The position numbers and the translations under genes are program-made. This document shows positions 11,638 through 21,789 of a DNA stretch of 64,000 nt, one piece after another. The stretch's first letter is position 1. Each line of letters starts with the position of its first letter. Source of the DNA: Qipengyuania citrea (GTDB lineage: Bacteria > Pseudomonadota > Alphaproteobacteria > Sphingomonadales > Sphingomonadaceae); NCBI RefSeq assembly GCF_009828015.1, contig NZ_WTYG01000003.1, forward strand, positions 1-64,000, in the 5' to 3' direction. Under the pieces are notes generated by a model. It ran no database searches. It was not told the origin of the DNA and worked only from the letters and a program-made list of their open reading frames with translations.

Positions 11638-12623
11638 ACACGCGGCAATTGTGCGGACGGCCCGTCCGCCCCATCGGTCTGGGCTGCATGAATCTCTCGT
11701 GGGCCTATGGTGATCCTCCGCCGCACGAGGACAAGGTGCGCTTGCTGAATGAAGCGCTCGACCTCGGCTATGATCATCTCGATACCGCCAATATCTATGG
11801 CAAGGGAGCCAACGAAGAGTTGCTCGGCGACGCCGTCATGCACCGGCGCGATGAATTCCTGCTCGCCAGCAAGACCGGCATCATCGTCGATGGCCCGCGC
11901 CGTGGGATCGATTGCTCGCCCGAGGCGATTAGCAGTTCGCTCGATGCCAGCCTGAAGCGGCTGGGCACCGGTCATATCGATCTGTTCTACATGCACCGCT
12001 TCGACCCGAAAGTCCCGGTCGCGGACAGCGTCGGCGCGATGGTCCGTGCGATCGAGGCGGGCAAGATCGGGGCTTACGGCGTGTCCGAATGGTCCGCTGC
12101 CCATATCCGTGAGGCGCATGCGGTTCATCCCATGGCCGCGGTCCAGACCGAGTTCTCGCTGTGGACCCGCAACGTCGAACTCGGGGTGCTGGACGCCACC
12201 CGCGAACTCGGTATTGCGCTGGTGGCCTTTTCGCCGGTTGCCCGCGGCGCGCTGGGCGGCGAGCTGAAGGATCCCGCGACCTTGGGGGACAAGGACCTGC
12301 GCCGGTCGCATCCTCGGTTCGATAGCGCAAACTGGCCGCACAATCGCGCGCTGATCGACCAGTTCGACGACCTGGCGCAGGAGAACGACCTCCGACCGGC
12401 CCAACTCGCGCTCGCCTGGGTCCTGGCGCAGGGCGATCACGTCCATGCGATCCCCGGCACCACCGACATTGGCCATATGGCCGACAATTTCGCCTCGTCC
12501 GACAAAACGGTGCCAGCCGAAGTCCTCGACCGCGCGGGGCAACTGATCAACCAACAAAGCGTGCGTGGTCACCGCTATCCCGAAGTGATGCGGAGCACGA
12601 TCGACACCGAGGATTATGCTTAA
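11634..12623 (+). CDS. Aldo/keto reductase
   Basis: 329 residues, AKR family with an eight-stranded barrel. Catalytic tetrad residues are visible: Asp in DHLDTANIYG, Tyr in the same motif, Lys in LASKTG and His in DLFYMHRFD. NADPH-binding sequence IPGTTDIGHM lies near the C-terminus. It starts with GTG, overlapping the ligC TGA (GTGA), so it belongs to the ligJABC operon. Its substrate is unknown; an aromatic aldehyde or a ring-cleavage aldehyde is plausible. It converges with, and overlaps by four bases, the pobA pseudogene on the other strand. Confidence 0.85.
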   Translation: MNTRQLCGRPVRPIGLGCMNLSWAYGDPPPHEDKVRLLNEALDLGYDHLDTANIYGKGANEELLGDAVMHRRDEFLLASKTGIIVDGPRRGIDCSPEAISSSLDASLKRLGTGHIDLFYMHRFDPKVPVADSVGAMVRAIEAGKIGAYGVSEWSAAHIREAHAVHPMAAVQTEFSLWTRNVELGVLDATRELGIALVAFSPVARGALGGELKDPATLGDKDLRRSHPRFDSANWPHNRALIDQFDDLAQENDLRPAQLALAWVLAQGDHVHAIPGTTDIGHMADNFASSDKTVPAEVLDRAGQLINQQSVRGHRYPEVMRSTIDTEDYA

Positions 12624-13155
12624 AGCGGCAAGCCCGCATAATTCTCTGCAATCGAGGTCTGCGCTGCCCTGCTGCTCGCGATGTAATCGAGTTCCGCCAG
12701 TTGCATGGTCCGCTCGAAGGGACCGTCTTCGGGAAACCGGAGCATCAGCCGCGTGAGCGCCCAGCTGAAGCGTTCGGCCTTCCAAACCCAGGCCAAGGCC
12801 GTTTCGGAATACTCCGCGATGGCATCCGAGTCGCTGCGCTTGAAGAAGCGGACCAGCGCATTTGCCGCGTAATGGACGTCGCTGGTAGCCAGGTTCAGAT
12901 GCCGATCAGCCGCTCACCCTCGGCGAGGTTGAAGCCATCATGCGGCATGCCTTCGGTCTTCACCCGGGCGTCGAGCCCGAGACGTTCCATCAGTCCGACA
13001 GTGACCTGTTCGAGTACGCCGGCCCGGATCCGGCCGAGCACATAACCGGGCGACTGTCGTTCGACCACGATGCAGTCGATGCCCTCGGCACGCAGCAGGT
13101 GCCCTAGGGGCAGTCCGGCGGGGCCTGCACCGCCAATGCAGGCCGACACTTTCAC
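12620..13155 (-). pseudogene. pobA: 4-hydroxybenzoate 3-monooxygenase (pobA) with large internal deletion
   Basis: From a GTG at 13155 the first 86 codons are clear PobA N-terminus: GGAGPAGLPLGHLLRAEGID for FAD binding, then VERQSPGYVLGRIRAGVLEQ. The frame stops at 12895. Directly after, shifted in frame, 12620-12894 encodes the PobA C-terminus: LNLATSDVHYAANALVRFF, WVWKAERFSWALTRLMLRFP, AELDYIASS and IAENYAGLPL then stop. About 210 internal codons of the 390-residue enzyme are missing, including the DG motif and the substrate site, so it cannot work. The GTGA overlap with the upstream FAH gene shows that it was part of the minus-strand operon. An internal deletion is the simplest explanation. 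Confidence 0.9.
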
Positions 13156-14120
13156 ACCTGGACGACTTTCTGCTCGATCGCGCCAAACGGCAGCCCCCCA
13201 TCGAGCCCGCGTGCAGCCATCCGGACCGTATCGCCAAACGCCATGAAGGGCGTGGTCGCCGGGCCCTTGTCACGGATCATCTCGATGGCCCGCACTTCGG
13301 AAATGCAGCTCGAACCCACCTGAGCGTAGTCGGCGTTCGAGACGGTGCCCGAGCCGATTATCGTTCCTGCGACGAGGTCGCGCGTAAAAGCCGCATGCGC
13401 AATGAGGTCGTGGAAGCCCACATCCATTTCCCGCCCATTAGCCGCGCCGAACCGCTTGCCGTTCCAGTCAATCTCCAGGTCGAGGCAAACGCGGCCGTCC
13501 TGCCACGCATCGCCGAGCTCATCGGGCGTCACCGCAAAGGGCGCCATCGAACATGCCGGCTTGGCCTGAACCCAGCCGAAACCCGTTTTCATTTCGACCG
13601 GCGCAATGGCACGCAGCGACCAGTCGTTGATCTGCACGATCAGCTTGATGTGCTTCATCGCTTCGGCGGCATCGGTGCCCATCGGAACGTGGTCGACGAT
13701 CACCCCGTACTCGCCTTCGAAGTCGATCCCGTGTTCCATGCCCGGGAACGGCACGTTATCGACCGGGCCGTAGAAGCGATCGGAAAGACCCTGATACATC
13801 AGCGGCTTCTCGGCTTCGATCGGATCGAGACCGAAGGCGACCTGCATCAGTTCGCCGTGCGTCGAAAACGCCGATCCGTCGAGCCATTGCCAGCTGCGTG
13901 GCAGTGGGGCGGCGCAATTGGCGGGATCGAAACCATCCCCTTCGCCCTGTTCCAGCCGGTCGGCGAGTTCCGAAAGCCGCGGCATGAGTGCATCCCACCG
14001 CTCGATCGCTCCGAGCAGATTGGGGGCAGTGTCCCCGACCTCGAGATAGCGGCGCCCATCGGTGGATATGACGACCAGGCGGCCATCGCGGGACTGTGAG
14101 GTGAAAGTTGCGAACCGCAT
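13152..14120 (-). CDS. Fumarylacetoacetate hydrolase-family protein
   Basis: 322 residues. The C-terminal FAH catalytic fold (about 100-320) shows the metal-binding acidic set in HGIDFEGEYGVIVDHVP, LIVQINDWSLRA, WVQAKPACSMAPFAVTPDELG, and GTIIGSGTVSNAD. The N-terminal about 95 residues resemble the short cap of the FAH proteins in bacterial aromatic operons. Family members hydrolyse C-C bonds in 1,3-dioxo acids such as fumarylpyruvate or fumarylacetoacetate, or decarboxylate oxo acids. It lies between the cupin gene and the pobA remnant in the long minus-strand operon. The exact substrate is not determined. Confidence 0.8.
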   Translation of the reverse strand: MRFATFTSQSRDGRLVVISTDGRRYLEVGDTAPNLLGAIERWDALMPRLSELADRLEQGEGDGFDPANCAAPLPRSWQWLDGSAFSTHGELMQVAFGLDPIEAEKPLMYQGLSDRFYGPVDNVPFPGMEHGIDFEGEYGVIVDHVPMGTDAAEAMKHIKLIVQINDWSLRAIAPVEMKTGFGWVQAKPACSMAPFAVTPDELGDAWQDGRVCLDLEIDWNGKRFGAANGREMDVGFHDLIAHAAFTRDLVAGTIIGSGTVSNADYAQVGSSCISEVRAIEMIRDKGPATTPFMAFGDTVRMAARGLDGGLPFGAIEQKVVQV

Positions 14121-14182
14121 GGGTTTCTCCGGAATATCTTGCGAGCTTCGGGCGCGCCGTCACACGCGAGGATGGCGGTGCT

Positions 14183-14752
14183 TCAGCCCTTCAGTTCTTC
14201 GCTGAATTCGCCGTCGATCAGGATGAAGGCGATGCGGCAATTCCGGTCCGTCCGGTTGGCCCAGCCGTGATTGGTGCCGCGCTGGACGACGATGTCCCCT
14301 GCCCGCACGGTTGTCTCGCCCTCGTCCATGATCAGGACCAGCTCGCCTTCGATGACGATGCCGTAATCGACCGTTTCGGTACGGTGCATATGGGCATGAC
14401 GCGATTCCTTGCCCTCGAACGACGAGGCGTCAGCCGCGCCGATTTCGGCGAAGTGCGCGCGCGCCTCTTCCGGCGTCATCTCGGCAAACGACGGATCGTC
14501 GGGCGGAATGTCGAGCACGCGGATGCGCGTCCCGTTCTTGGGCGGCGCGAGGATGATCCCCTCTTCCGGTGGTTCGCCCGAAGCGGGATCGATCGGGGCC
14601 GGTGTCGCCCGCGTGTTCCACACTTCGTAGAACATGGGGCCGGTGTCGCCGCCGATCTTCTGGATGCGCGGGACGGTGCCATCTTCCTGGATAATCGCGC
14701 GACCGGAAGCATCATGGCCCGTGACCACGCGGCGGATCGGTGCGTTATTCAT
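14183..14752 (-). CDS. Cupin-domain protein
   Basis: 189 residues. The start was taken at the ATG behind GAGAGGA (about 14757-14763); the frame is open upstream but overlaps the GST gene. The C-terminal half (about 110-185) holds a cupin fold: HAHMHRTETVDYGIVIEGELVL is cupin motif 1 with three histidines and a glutamate, and GDIVVQRGTNHGWANRT is motif 2 with the last metal histidine. The N-terminal half is less conserved. Could be a metal-dependent dioxygenase, isomerase or small-molecule sensor; membership of a catabolic operon favours an enzyme, but the reaction is unknown. Confidence 0.75.
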   Translation of the reverse strand: MNNAPIRRVVTGHDASGRAIIQEDGTVPRIQKIGGDTGPMFYEVWNTRATPAPIDPASGEPPEEGIILAPPKNGTRIRVLDIPPDDPSFAEMTPEEARAHFAEIGAADASSFEGKESRHAHMHRTETVDYGIVIEGELVLIMDEGETTVRAGDIVVQRGTNHGWANRTDRNCRIAFILIDGEFSEELKG

Positions 14753-14763
14753 ATTCGGTCCTC

Positions 14764-15465
14764 TCAACTTTTCTGTGTGGTCACTTGAGGCGGCGTGAAT
14801 GCCAGACCGCGCTGCTTTAGGTCCTGCTGCGCGCGGGCTTCGTGCTCCAATGCCCGTTTCGCCGCTGCGCGATCGTTGGCGCGCCCGGTCATTTCGGCGA
14901 TTTCGGGAAATGCCGCGGCATCGAATCCCGCACCGGTTATGCGGAACCAGATCCAGGCCAGATAGGTATCGACAATCGACCAGTCGGGCCCGAGCATCCA
15001 TCGCTGCTGCGCCAACTGTTCCGCGATCGGCTGCAATTGCTGGATCAGCAGCTCTTCCGCCTTGGCCCGGATTTGCGGGGCCGCCTCGTCCGACTGGAGC
15101 ATCATGCCCGGCAGAACGAACCGCGTCACCAGCGGATGCAAATCGCTCGATAAGCGGAAGAGCGTCGAAACTGTCGCCGCATCCCCGAGCGGATCGCCGG
15201 TCAGCGGGAGCAATTTGGTATCCGGGTGCGTTCGCGCCAGGTACAGCAGGATCGATCCGCTCTGCGTCACGATCCCCCTCCCGGTATCGAGCGCAGGAAT
15301 CTTGCCCGCAGGATTGACCGCAAGATAGTCCGGTCGGCGGTGCTCGCCCGCCTTGAACGCGATCAGGCGGGTTTCGAACGGCTCACCGATCTCTTCCAGT
15401 GCCGTAAGGCTCACGCGCGCGCAGGTTTGCGGCGCCATGTAAAGTATTGGCGCGTGCTCGGTCAC
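14764..15465 (-). CDS. Glutathione S-transferase-like protein
   Basis: 233 residues. Thioredoxin-like N-terminal domain (1-80) with LYMAPQTCARVSLTALEEIGEPF, the cis-proline loop NPAGKIPALD and glutathione-contact sequence TQSGSILLYLA, then an all-helical C-terminal domain with WSIVDTYLAWIWFR. GTG start overlaps the stop of the MFS gene (GTGA). In aromatic operons such proteins act as maleylpyruvate or maleylacetoacetate isomerases, ether-cleaving enzymes or detoxifying transferases. The FAH-family neighbour is compatible with an isomerase/hydrolase pair, but this is inference. Confidence 0.8.
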   Translation of the reverse strand: MTEHAPILYMAPQTCARVSLTALEEIGEPFETRLIAFKAGEHRRPDYLAVNPAGKIPALDTGRGIVTQSGSILLYLARTHPDTKLLPLTGDPLGDAATVSTLFRLSSDLHPLVTRFVLPGMMLQSDEAAPQIRAKAEELLIQQLQPIAEQLAQQRWMLGPDWSIVDTYLAWIWFRITGAGFDAAAFPEIAEMTGRANDRAAAKRALEHEARAQQDLKQRGLAFTPPQVTTQKS

Positions 15466-16664
15466 TCGGTGCGGCTCCCCAGGCGGAATGAAAGGGCAGC
15501 GACGATGCTACCCACGGCCACGACGCCAGCATAAACCAGCAGCGCACCGGCCAAACCTGACGTCGCACCGACAACCGCTGCCGCAACCAGGGGGGCCAGG
15601 AACTGGCCGAGAAAAAATGCCCCTGTCCAGAGCCCGGTTCCGCGGCCGCGAAACTCGGGGGGGAGACGCCGCATTGTCCATGTCAGCATGTTGGGCAGCA
15701 GGATGCCGCTGCCGACGCAGGCGAGCGCGGCGAACCCGGCGACCGACGGCAAGCTCGTCGAATAAGCGGCCCCGGCGTAGCCCAAGGCGGCCAGCAGGAG
15801 GCCCAGCGCCAGCGGCATTCTTCCCGCGTGCTGCTTGAGTTTGTGAAAAATGAAGCTCCCGCCACCCACTGACAGATTTGTAACCGCACCGACCATTCCG
15901 ATAGTCGCAGGCGAAACGGGCCCCGAAAGTTCGAGGATGGGCCCGAGCTGGACTATCAGCGTGTAGAAGACGATCCCGACCCCAAGAGTAATCACCACGA
16001 GCGGCAGGACCCTGGCGAAGGGGAAAGCGGTGGCGCCAACTCCGGTCGATCGGGCGTGGTCCTCGGGTTCGAACAGGATCATTGCGGCCATGCCGGCTAT
16101 CGGCAGTCCGAGAAGGTAAAGCAGGAACGGGCCGCGCGAGCCGAGGATCTCGCCCAGCAAACCGCCGACTGCGATCAGAACGATGGCCGATACACTGGTG
16201 GTTGCCACCTGCAGTGCGATCCACTTCTCCCGACGCTCGTCGACAAAGTAATCGCCGATTAACGTGGTCGCGACGGTCATGATGACCGCCTCGGTCATTC
16301 CAAGCGCGATCCGGGCGGCGATGATCTGGAACAGATCGTCCAGAAACCACGGCACGATGCCGCAAGCGGCGTAGAGGACGAGCGCGGAAACAAGCAGTAT
16401 CTTGCGGCCGATCCGGTCTGCCAGCCAGCCAGCCACGGGCGAGAACAGGGCGACACAAAGGGCCGGAATGGTGAGCGCGATGGGAACGAGAAACTCGCTG
16501 CCCGCCACCCCGGCGAATTCGCGCATCAGCAATGGCAGTACAGGAACCAGCGAGATGATCGCCATGACCGGCATGACCGAGGCGGCCAGCAGCACCACCC
16601 CGTGGCGGGTCGCGGCGATATCCCGCGTGCGCGGTGCCGGATGCAATGGCGGGGTACCCGTCAT
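15462..16664 (-). CDS. MFS transporter of the operon
   Basis: 400 residues with about 12 hydrophobic segments and the MFS motif A GWLADRIGRK between segments 2 and 3. The start ATG overlaps the TGA of the DUF2218 gene (ATGA); the longer open frame upstream is rejected because it covers that gene. LVPVLPLLMREF at the N-terminus is common in aromatic-acid/drug proton antiporters. Position in the catabolic operon suggests uptake of an aromatic acid or export of a toxic intermediate across the inner membrane. Confidence 0.82.
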   Translation of the reverse strand: MTGTPPLHPAPRTRDIAATRHGVVLLAASVMPVMAIISLVPVLPLLMREFAGVAGSEFLVPIALTIPALCVALFSPVAGWLADRIGRKILLVSALVLYAACGIVPWFLDDLFQIIAARIALGMTEAVIMTVATTLIGDYFVDERREKWIALQVATTSVSAIVLIAVGGLLGEILGSRGPFLLYLLGLPIAGMAAMILFEPEDHARSTGVGATAFPFARVLPLVVITLGVGIVFYTLIVQLGPILELSGPVSPATIGMVGAVTNLSVGGGSFIFHKLKQHAGRMPLALGLLLAALGYAGAAYSTSLPSVAGFAALACVGSGILLPNMLTWTMRRLPPEFRGRGTGLWTGAFFLGQFLAPLVAAAVVGATSGLAGALLVYAGVVAVGSIVAALSFRLGSRTE

Positions 16665-17008
16665 TCGCTTGCTCCGGGCTCGCGAGGGGCAACATCCTCC
16701 CAGTGGTAGGAGAGGCCGTCTTCGCGAAACGCGAAACGGGCGACGTGCCGCTCGACCGCGCCCTTCAGCCCTTTGAGCTGTCCCGGCTCGCTTGCCTCGA
16801 TCCGGCACAGGAGAATTCCGTCCTCCGGCTGCAACGTGACCAGGGCATCGCCGGACCACGCCGCACCCCGCGCATCCCGCGGGAACGTGATCCGGCGCAT
16901 GTCGCCGCTTTCTTCTACCGCAAGGTTGTGCTGCCAATGCTTGCCCAATTGCAGCGCGTACTTGCGCGCATGGGGTGTGGGCACCCGGGCCTGCGAGACG
17001 AGAGACAT
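16661..17008 (-). CDS. DUF2218-like protein
   Basis: 115 residues, a small DUF2218-type protein: HARKYALQLGKHWQHNLAVEE near the start, ITFPRDARGAAW and LKGAVERHVARFAFRE. Members have no proven reaction and sit near transporters and redox genes. The start was chosen five bases below the ferredoxin stop, and the stop overlaps the MFS start. Its place between ferredoxin and transporter hints at a role tied to the P450 system, without direct evidence. Confidence 0.7.
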   Translation of the reverse strand: MSLVSQARVPTPHARKYALQLGKHWQHNLAVEESGDMRRITFPRDARGAAWSGDALVTLQPEDGILLCRIEASEPGQLKGLKGAVERHVARFAFREDGLSYHWEDVAPREPGASE

Positions 17009-17012
17009 TGCG

Positions 17013-17329
17013 CTAGTCCTCGGGCGCGATTGCGAGCTGCAGTCCGTCGAGCGCGTCGGTATACGCGATCTGGCAGGAGAGCCGGGACTGCAGCGTACGG
17101 TGATCCGAGCTTTCGAGAAGGTCATCCTCGTCTTCGCTCATGGCAGACAGCTTGTCGAACCATTCGCCTGCCACGTGCACGTGGCAGGTGGCGCAGGAAC
17201 AGCAACCGCCACACAGGGCCAGCAGTTCGTCGATCCCGGCATCCCTGATCGCTTCCATGACCGAACTGCCGCCAGCGGCTTCGACGGACTGCTCGGTCCC
17301 GTCTCGAAGGGTGACGTTGATGGTGCCCA

Positions 17330-17330
<1 letters not shown>
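17013..17330 (-). CDS. [2Fe-2S] ferredoxin (adrenodoxin/palustrisredoxin type), probable P450 partner
   Basis: 105 residues. Cluster ligands are Cys40, Cys46 and Cys49 in [14 protein letters not shown] and Cys86 in RLSCQI, the pattern of adrenodoxin-type ferredoxins; Cys43 and Cys44 are extra. The acidic patch EDEDDLL is the usual docking face for redox partners. CYP199A enzymes of Rhodopseudomonas take electrons from a ferredoxin of this type encoded beside them, so this is the likely donor to the P450 two genes upstream. ATG overlaps the stop of the formaldehyde dehydrogenase gene (ATGA). Confidence 0.88.
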
Positions 17331-18436
<1,106 letters not shown>

Positions 18437-18495
18437 TTCGGGTACTGGTCCTATTTCATTGATCGCTGCGTGCGGCAGCGAATGGGTGCTTGTGA

Positions 18496-19698
18496 TCAGG
18501 CCGGTTCGACTTCGACCGGCACGCTGTCGATAGCGTGGAGCGTATTGTTGAGACGTCTGACCGGGGCACCGGTGAGCCGGATGGAAGCGACACGTTCGGC
18601 AATCGCGGTTCCGATCAGCTCGCCCTCCAGCCTCGCGACCATCTGGCCGAGACACTGGTGGATCCCGAAACCGAAACCGACATGCCCACTGGTGTTGCGC
18701 TCGATCCGGAAGGCATCGGGTTCGTCCCAATGCAGAGGATCGCGGTTTGCCGCGGCGAGAAACAGGAGAACCTTCTGGCCTTCGGGAATTTCGGCCCCGC
18801 CCACTTCCACCCGCTTGGTCGTCGTGCGGAAGAAGGTCTGGACCGTTGAATCCCAGCGCAGGCTTTCCTCGAATGCCCGCCTGACCAGCGAGGGATTGCT
18901 GCGCAGCTTCTGGTATTCCTCCGGATGGCCGGCGAGGGCCAGCACCATGTGGCCGATCCCGTTGACCGTGGTGTCCACTCCCGCCGAAAGAAAGGAACGC
19001 ACAAGCCGCTCGGCCTCTTCATGCGTGCATTCACCGCGGTCGGCGGCTTCGAAAACGGCCATTCCCCAGCCGCCTTCCTTCAGGTTGTCGCGTTTGCAAG
19101 CCTCGGCCACCCATTCGATGGCCGCTTCCTTGCCTTCATTGCCTTCCCGCAGCACGTCATTGTCGGGGCCGAAGGCGTTGAACACGATCGTGGCATAATC
19201 GAGCAAATGCTCGCGGCCATCGTCGCGGAGGCCGATCGTGTCCGGAAAGATCATCATCGGGAAGATCTCGGACAGGTCCTTGACCGCATCGAAGCGGCGC
19301 CGTTCGACAAGGCGATCCACCAGTTCTTCGGCCTTGGCCTGCCAGCGGGGGCGCAGTTCCTTGAGCGCTTTCAGCGAAACAATGCGGTTCATCATGCTGC
19401 GCGTTCGATCATGCAGCGGAGGATCCGCCTCGAGCAGCAGAGACGGCGGCCGGAAAGGGGTTTCCTTGGCGAAATCCAGCGTGCCGACCCCGCGGCTTGA
19501 ACAAAAGGTCTCGTGATCCCTGAGGCTGTCCTTCACCTCCTCGTAGCGTGCCATTGCAAAGGCGCCCACGCTATCGAGCCATACCACCGGGCCGGCTTCC
19601 CGGATCATATCGTGATACGCGTAGGGATCGCCGAGGAAGACCTTGTCGAAGGGATCGATTGCCAGGTTCGGCACCGCTTCGGCTTCGGCAGGCTTCAT
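18496..19698 (-). CDS. Cytochrome P450, CYP199A-like, probable methoxybenzoate O-demethylase
   Basis: 400 residues from the ATG at 19698 (a GTG one codon earlier is possible; GGAG spacing favours the ATG). Heme thiolate Cys349 is in [11 protein letters not shown], the ExxR pair is E278-R281, and the oxygen-activating helix reads [12 protein letters not shown]. Close resemblance to CYP199A enzymes is seen in [44 protein letters not shown] and [14 protein letters not shown]. Arg83/Ser86 and Arg234/Ser235 match positions that hold the carboxylate of 4-methoxybenzoate in CYP199A4. Expected product pair: hydroxybenzoate plus formaldehyde, fitting the frmA and ferredoxin neighbours. Substrate is inferred. 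Confidence 0.85.
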   Translation of the reverse strand: MKPAEAEAVPNLAIDPFDKVFLGDPYAYHDMIREAGPVVWLDSVGAFAMARYEEVKDSLRDHETFCSSRGVGTLDFAKETPFRPPSLLLEADPPLHDRTRSMMNRIVSLKALKELRPRWQAKAEELVDRLVERRRFDAVKDLSEIFPMMIFPDTIGLRDDGREHLLDYATIVFNAFGPDNDVLREGNEGKEAAIEWVAEACKRDNLKEGGWGMAVFEAADRGECTHEEAERLVRSFLSAGVDTTVNGIGHMVLALAGHPEEYQKLRSNPSLVRRAFEESLRWDSTVQTFFRTTTKRVEVGGAEIPEGQKVLLFLAAANRDPLHWDEPDAFRIERNTSGHVGFGFGIHQCLGQMVARLEGELIGTAIAERVASIRLTGAPVRRLNNTLHAIDSVPVEVEPA

Positions 19699-20861
19699 CA
19701 CGCCGCTCCGGTATTTCCGCCCAGGGTTTCGGCGAACCAGTCCGACAGCAGGTCGAGGCCATAGGCGATGTTGTCTGCCCCGACATGCTCGACCCCGCCC
19801 TCGCGTGCGGTGAAGATCACCTTCTCACGGCGCGGCGAGTTGACGAGCTGGTCGTAAAGATCGTCGGCATAGCCCGGGCTGATCTGCCGATCGTTGGCAC
19901 CATGCGTAACGAGGAAGGGAACCTTGATCCGGTCCATATGGCCGTTGAGGTTCATATCGGTGGACTTTTCGAGAAAGTCCTCTTGGCCCTCGGCACCGAA
20001 CGCCCAATGGACGTGGGCCCAATAGTGCGGAACGGGGTTCTCGCCCTCGCGCTCCATCCGCTTGTCCTGCACTTCGCGCCAATTGTGGTTCGCGCCCCAG
20101 ACCGCACCGCTGGCAAAGCGCGGTTCATAGGCAACCGCACGCGGGGCGAAGTGCCCACCGAGCGAGATGCCGGTCATGCCGATCTTGTCGGCGGCCACAT
20201 TCGGTTGTTGTTCGAGCCAGTCGACGGCCTTGGAGGCCCAGCTCTCGCTGTGCGGATCGACAGGCAGGCCCTGCAAGCGCAGCGCCTCGCCCGACCCTGG
20301 CTGGTCGACGCACAGGGTGGAAATGCCGCGACGCGCCAGCTCTTCGGGAAGCCCCGTCCAGTAGAGAAGTTCCTTGTTGCTATCGAGGCCGTTGCAGAAC
20401 ACGACTGCGGGCTTCGGCCCATCGCCGGGTGCGCGCGTCCAGAGCGCCGGCATCGTGCCGGTTTCAAGCGGGATTTCGACCCGCTCGCGGTTCAACTGTC
20501 CGAGCTTGGTCGACCGGTCGAACGCCTCGCGCGCCTTGGCGAAGGTTTCCTTGCGTCCCGGGTGGCCGTGGCCCTGCATCCGTTCCGCCGTGATCAGGTA
20601 GAGCGATGCCCGCTCCAGCTTGTTGGACGCGGAGAAGTTGCGCCCCTTGGCCTCGTCTTCGGCCGCCAGCTCGAGCAATTTGTCGCCCATTGCAGCCCAT
20701 TGTTTCATGAACTGCGGCGTGCCCGCATCGGCACCGCTATCGGCGGCGTCCTTGATCGGCTGGCACATGTCGACGATTTCACCGATCTTGCCACCGCTTT
20801 CCATGGCGATCGCGACCGACAGGTTCCAGATGTAATTGGGGAAGTATTCGAACAAGGCCAT
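19698..20861 (-). CDS. Alpha/beta hydrolase, C-C hydrolase-like (2,6-dihydroxypseudooxynicotine hydrolase type)
   Basis: 387 residues with an N-terminal helical cap of about 140 residues, then an alpha/beta-hydrolase core. Ser233 in GMTGISLGGHFAP is the nucleophile; the aspartate in VTHGANDRQISP and the histidine in EGGVEHVGADN complete the triad. VVFCNGLDSNKE is the oxyanion region. Length, cap and core order are those of the FrsA/DHPON-hydrolase group, which cuts C-C bonds next to ketones on aromatic rings. Ribosome-binding site GGAGGTG precedes the ATG. It lies immediately after the extradiol dioxygenase gene, so it may act on a ring-cleavage product or prepare an acyl-phenol. Confidence 0.8.
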   Translation of the reverse strand: MALFEYFPNYIWNLSVAIAMESGGKIGEIVDMCQPIKDAADSGADAGTPQFMKQWAAMGDKLLELAAEDEAKGRNFSASNKLERASLYLITAERMQGHGHPGRKETFAKAREAFDRSTKLGQLNRERVEIPLETGTMPALWTRAPGDGPKPAVVFCNGLDSNKELLYWTGLPEELARRGISTLCVDQPGSGEALRLQGLPVDPHSESWASKAVDWLEQQPNVAADKIGMTGISLGGHFAPRAVAYEPRFASGAVWGANHNWREVQDKRMEREGENPVPHYWAHVHWAFGAEGQEDFLEKSTDMNLNGHMDRIKVPFLVTHGANDRQISPGYADDLYDQLVNSPRREKVIFTAREGGVEHVGADNIAYGLDLLSDWFAETLGGNTGAA

Positions 20862-20864
20862 CGA

Positions 20865-21767
20865 TCACACCTCCGCCGACTGGAATAGGCAGGGATCGGC
20901 CGCCGGTTTGGGCATGGTTTGCGGACCGCCCGAACCGACCCCCCACTGATCCATCACCTGCGGTCCCGGTTCGTGGACCGTGGGTTCGTGCGTCTCGAAA
21001 TCGACTTCTTCCAGTTCGGACGTATATTCGACCGCGAAGCCAGCGGGCGTGCAGAAATAGCTGAAGGTGTTGTTGCCGGCGGTATGGCGTCCCGGGCCCC
21101 AGCGAATGTCGCAATCGCGCTTCTTGAGCCGGCTCGCTCCGCGCATCATGTCGTCGACCGTCAGCATGTCGTAGGCGACATGGTTGAGGCACGGCGGCCC
21201 CGGCAACAGGGCGAAACGGTGATGGGCTTCGTTGCAGCGCAGGAAGCACATGAAGTCGCCCAGCCAGTCACTGACCTTGAAGCCGAGCACTTCGGTGAAG
21301 AATTTCACCGCGGCCTGGTGATCGGGCGAATGCAGGACGATGTGGCTGATCTTGAGCGGCATGCCCTCCCACCGCTCCATTGCGCGGTGATCGCCGCGCG
21401 CAACATCGGAGGAAATCTCGAAGGGCAGCCCATCGGGTGAGAAAAACCGGAACCCATAGCCGCCGCCCGGCCCGTCGATCTCGCCCGGCTCGCGGATGAT
21501 CTTGCACCCGGCATCGCCGACCTTGGCGCGCAGGGCATCGACATCGTCGCGGCTGTCGGCGCTAAGCGCGATCACTTCGATGCAATTGGTATCGCGCTTG
21601 TGCAGCCGGACAACGTGGTGCTCGTCATGTCCGTGGGTCTTGAACCAAGCCATGTCTTCGGTCGCCTCGACCTCGACCAAGCCCCAATCCTCGGCATAGA
21701 ATTTCCGCTCGGTAGCGAAGTCTTCGACGCCGTATCCGACATAGCGAATTTCGGTTACTCGGCTCAT
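20865..21767 (-). CDS. VOC-superfamily type I extradiol dioxygenase
   Basis: 300 residues, two vicinal-oxygen-chelate modules as in BphC-type enzymes (about 290-300 residues). Candidate iron ligands are His142 (KISHIVLHSPDH), His196 (CLNHVAYD) and Glu247 (AVEYTSE). Second-sphere His183 and His228 (GPGRHTAGNN) and Tyr248 are also present, so the C-terminal module looks fully active. The ATG follows GAGGAA; the longer open frame upstream overlaps the FAD hydroxylase gene and is rejected. Likely cleaves a catechol made by the upstream hydroxylase, but the substrate is not evident. Confidence 0.85.
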   Translation of the reverse strand: MSRVTEIRYVGYGVEDFATERKFYAEDWGLVEVEATEDMAWFKTHGHDEHHVVRLHKRDTNCIEVIALSADSRDDVDALRAKVGDAGCKIIREPGEIDGPGGGYGFRFFSPDGLPFEISSDVARGDHRAMERWEGMPLKISHIVLHSPDHQAAVKFFTEVLGFKVSDWLGDFMCFLRCNEAHHRFALLPGPPCLNHVAYDMLTVDDMMRGASRLKKRDCDIRWGPGRHTAGNNTFSYFCTPAGFAVEYTSELEEVDFETHEPTVHEPGPQVMDQWGVGSGGPQTMPKPAADPCLFQSAEV

Positions 21768-21789
21768 ATCCAATTCCTCGAAATCTTGA

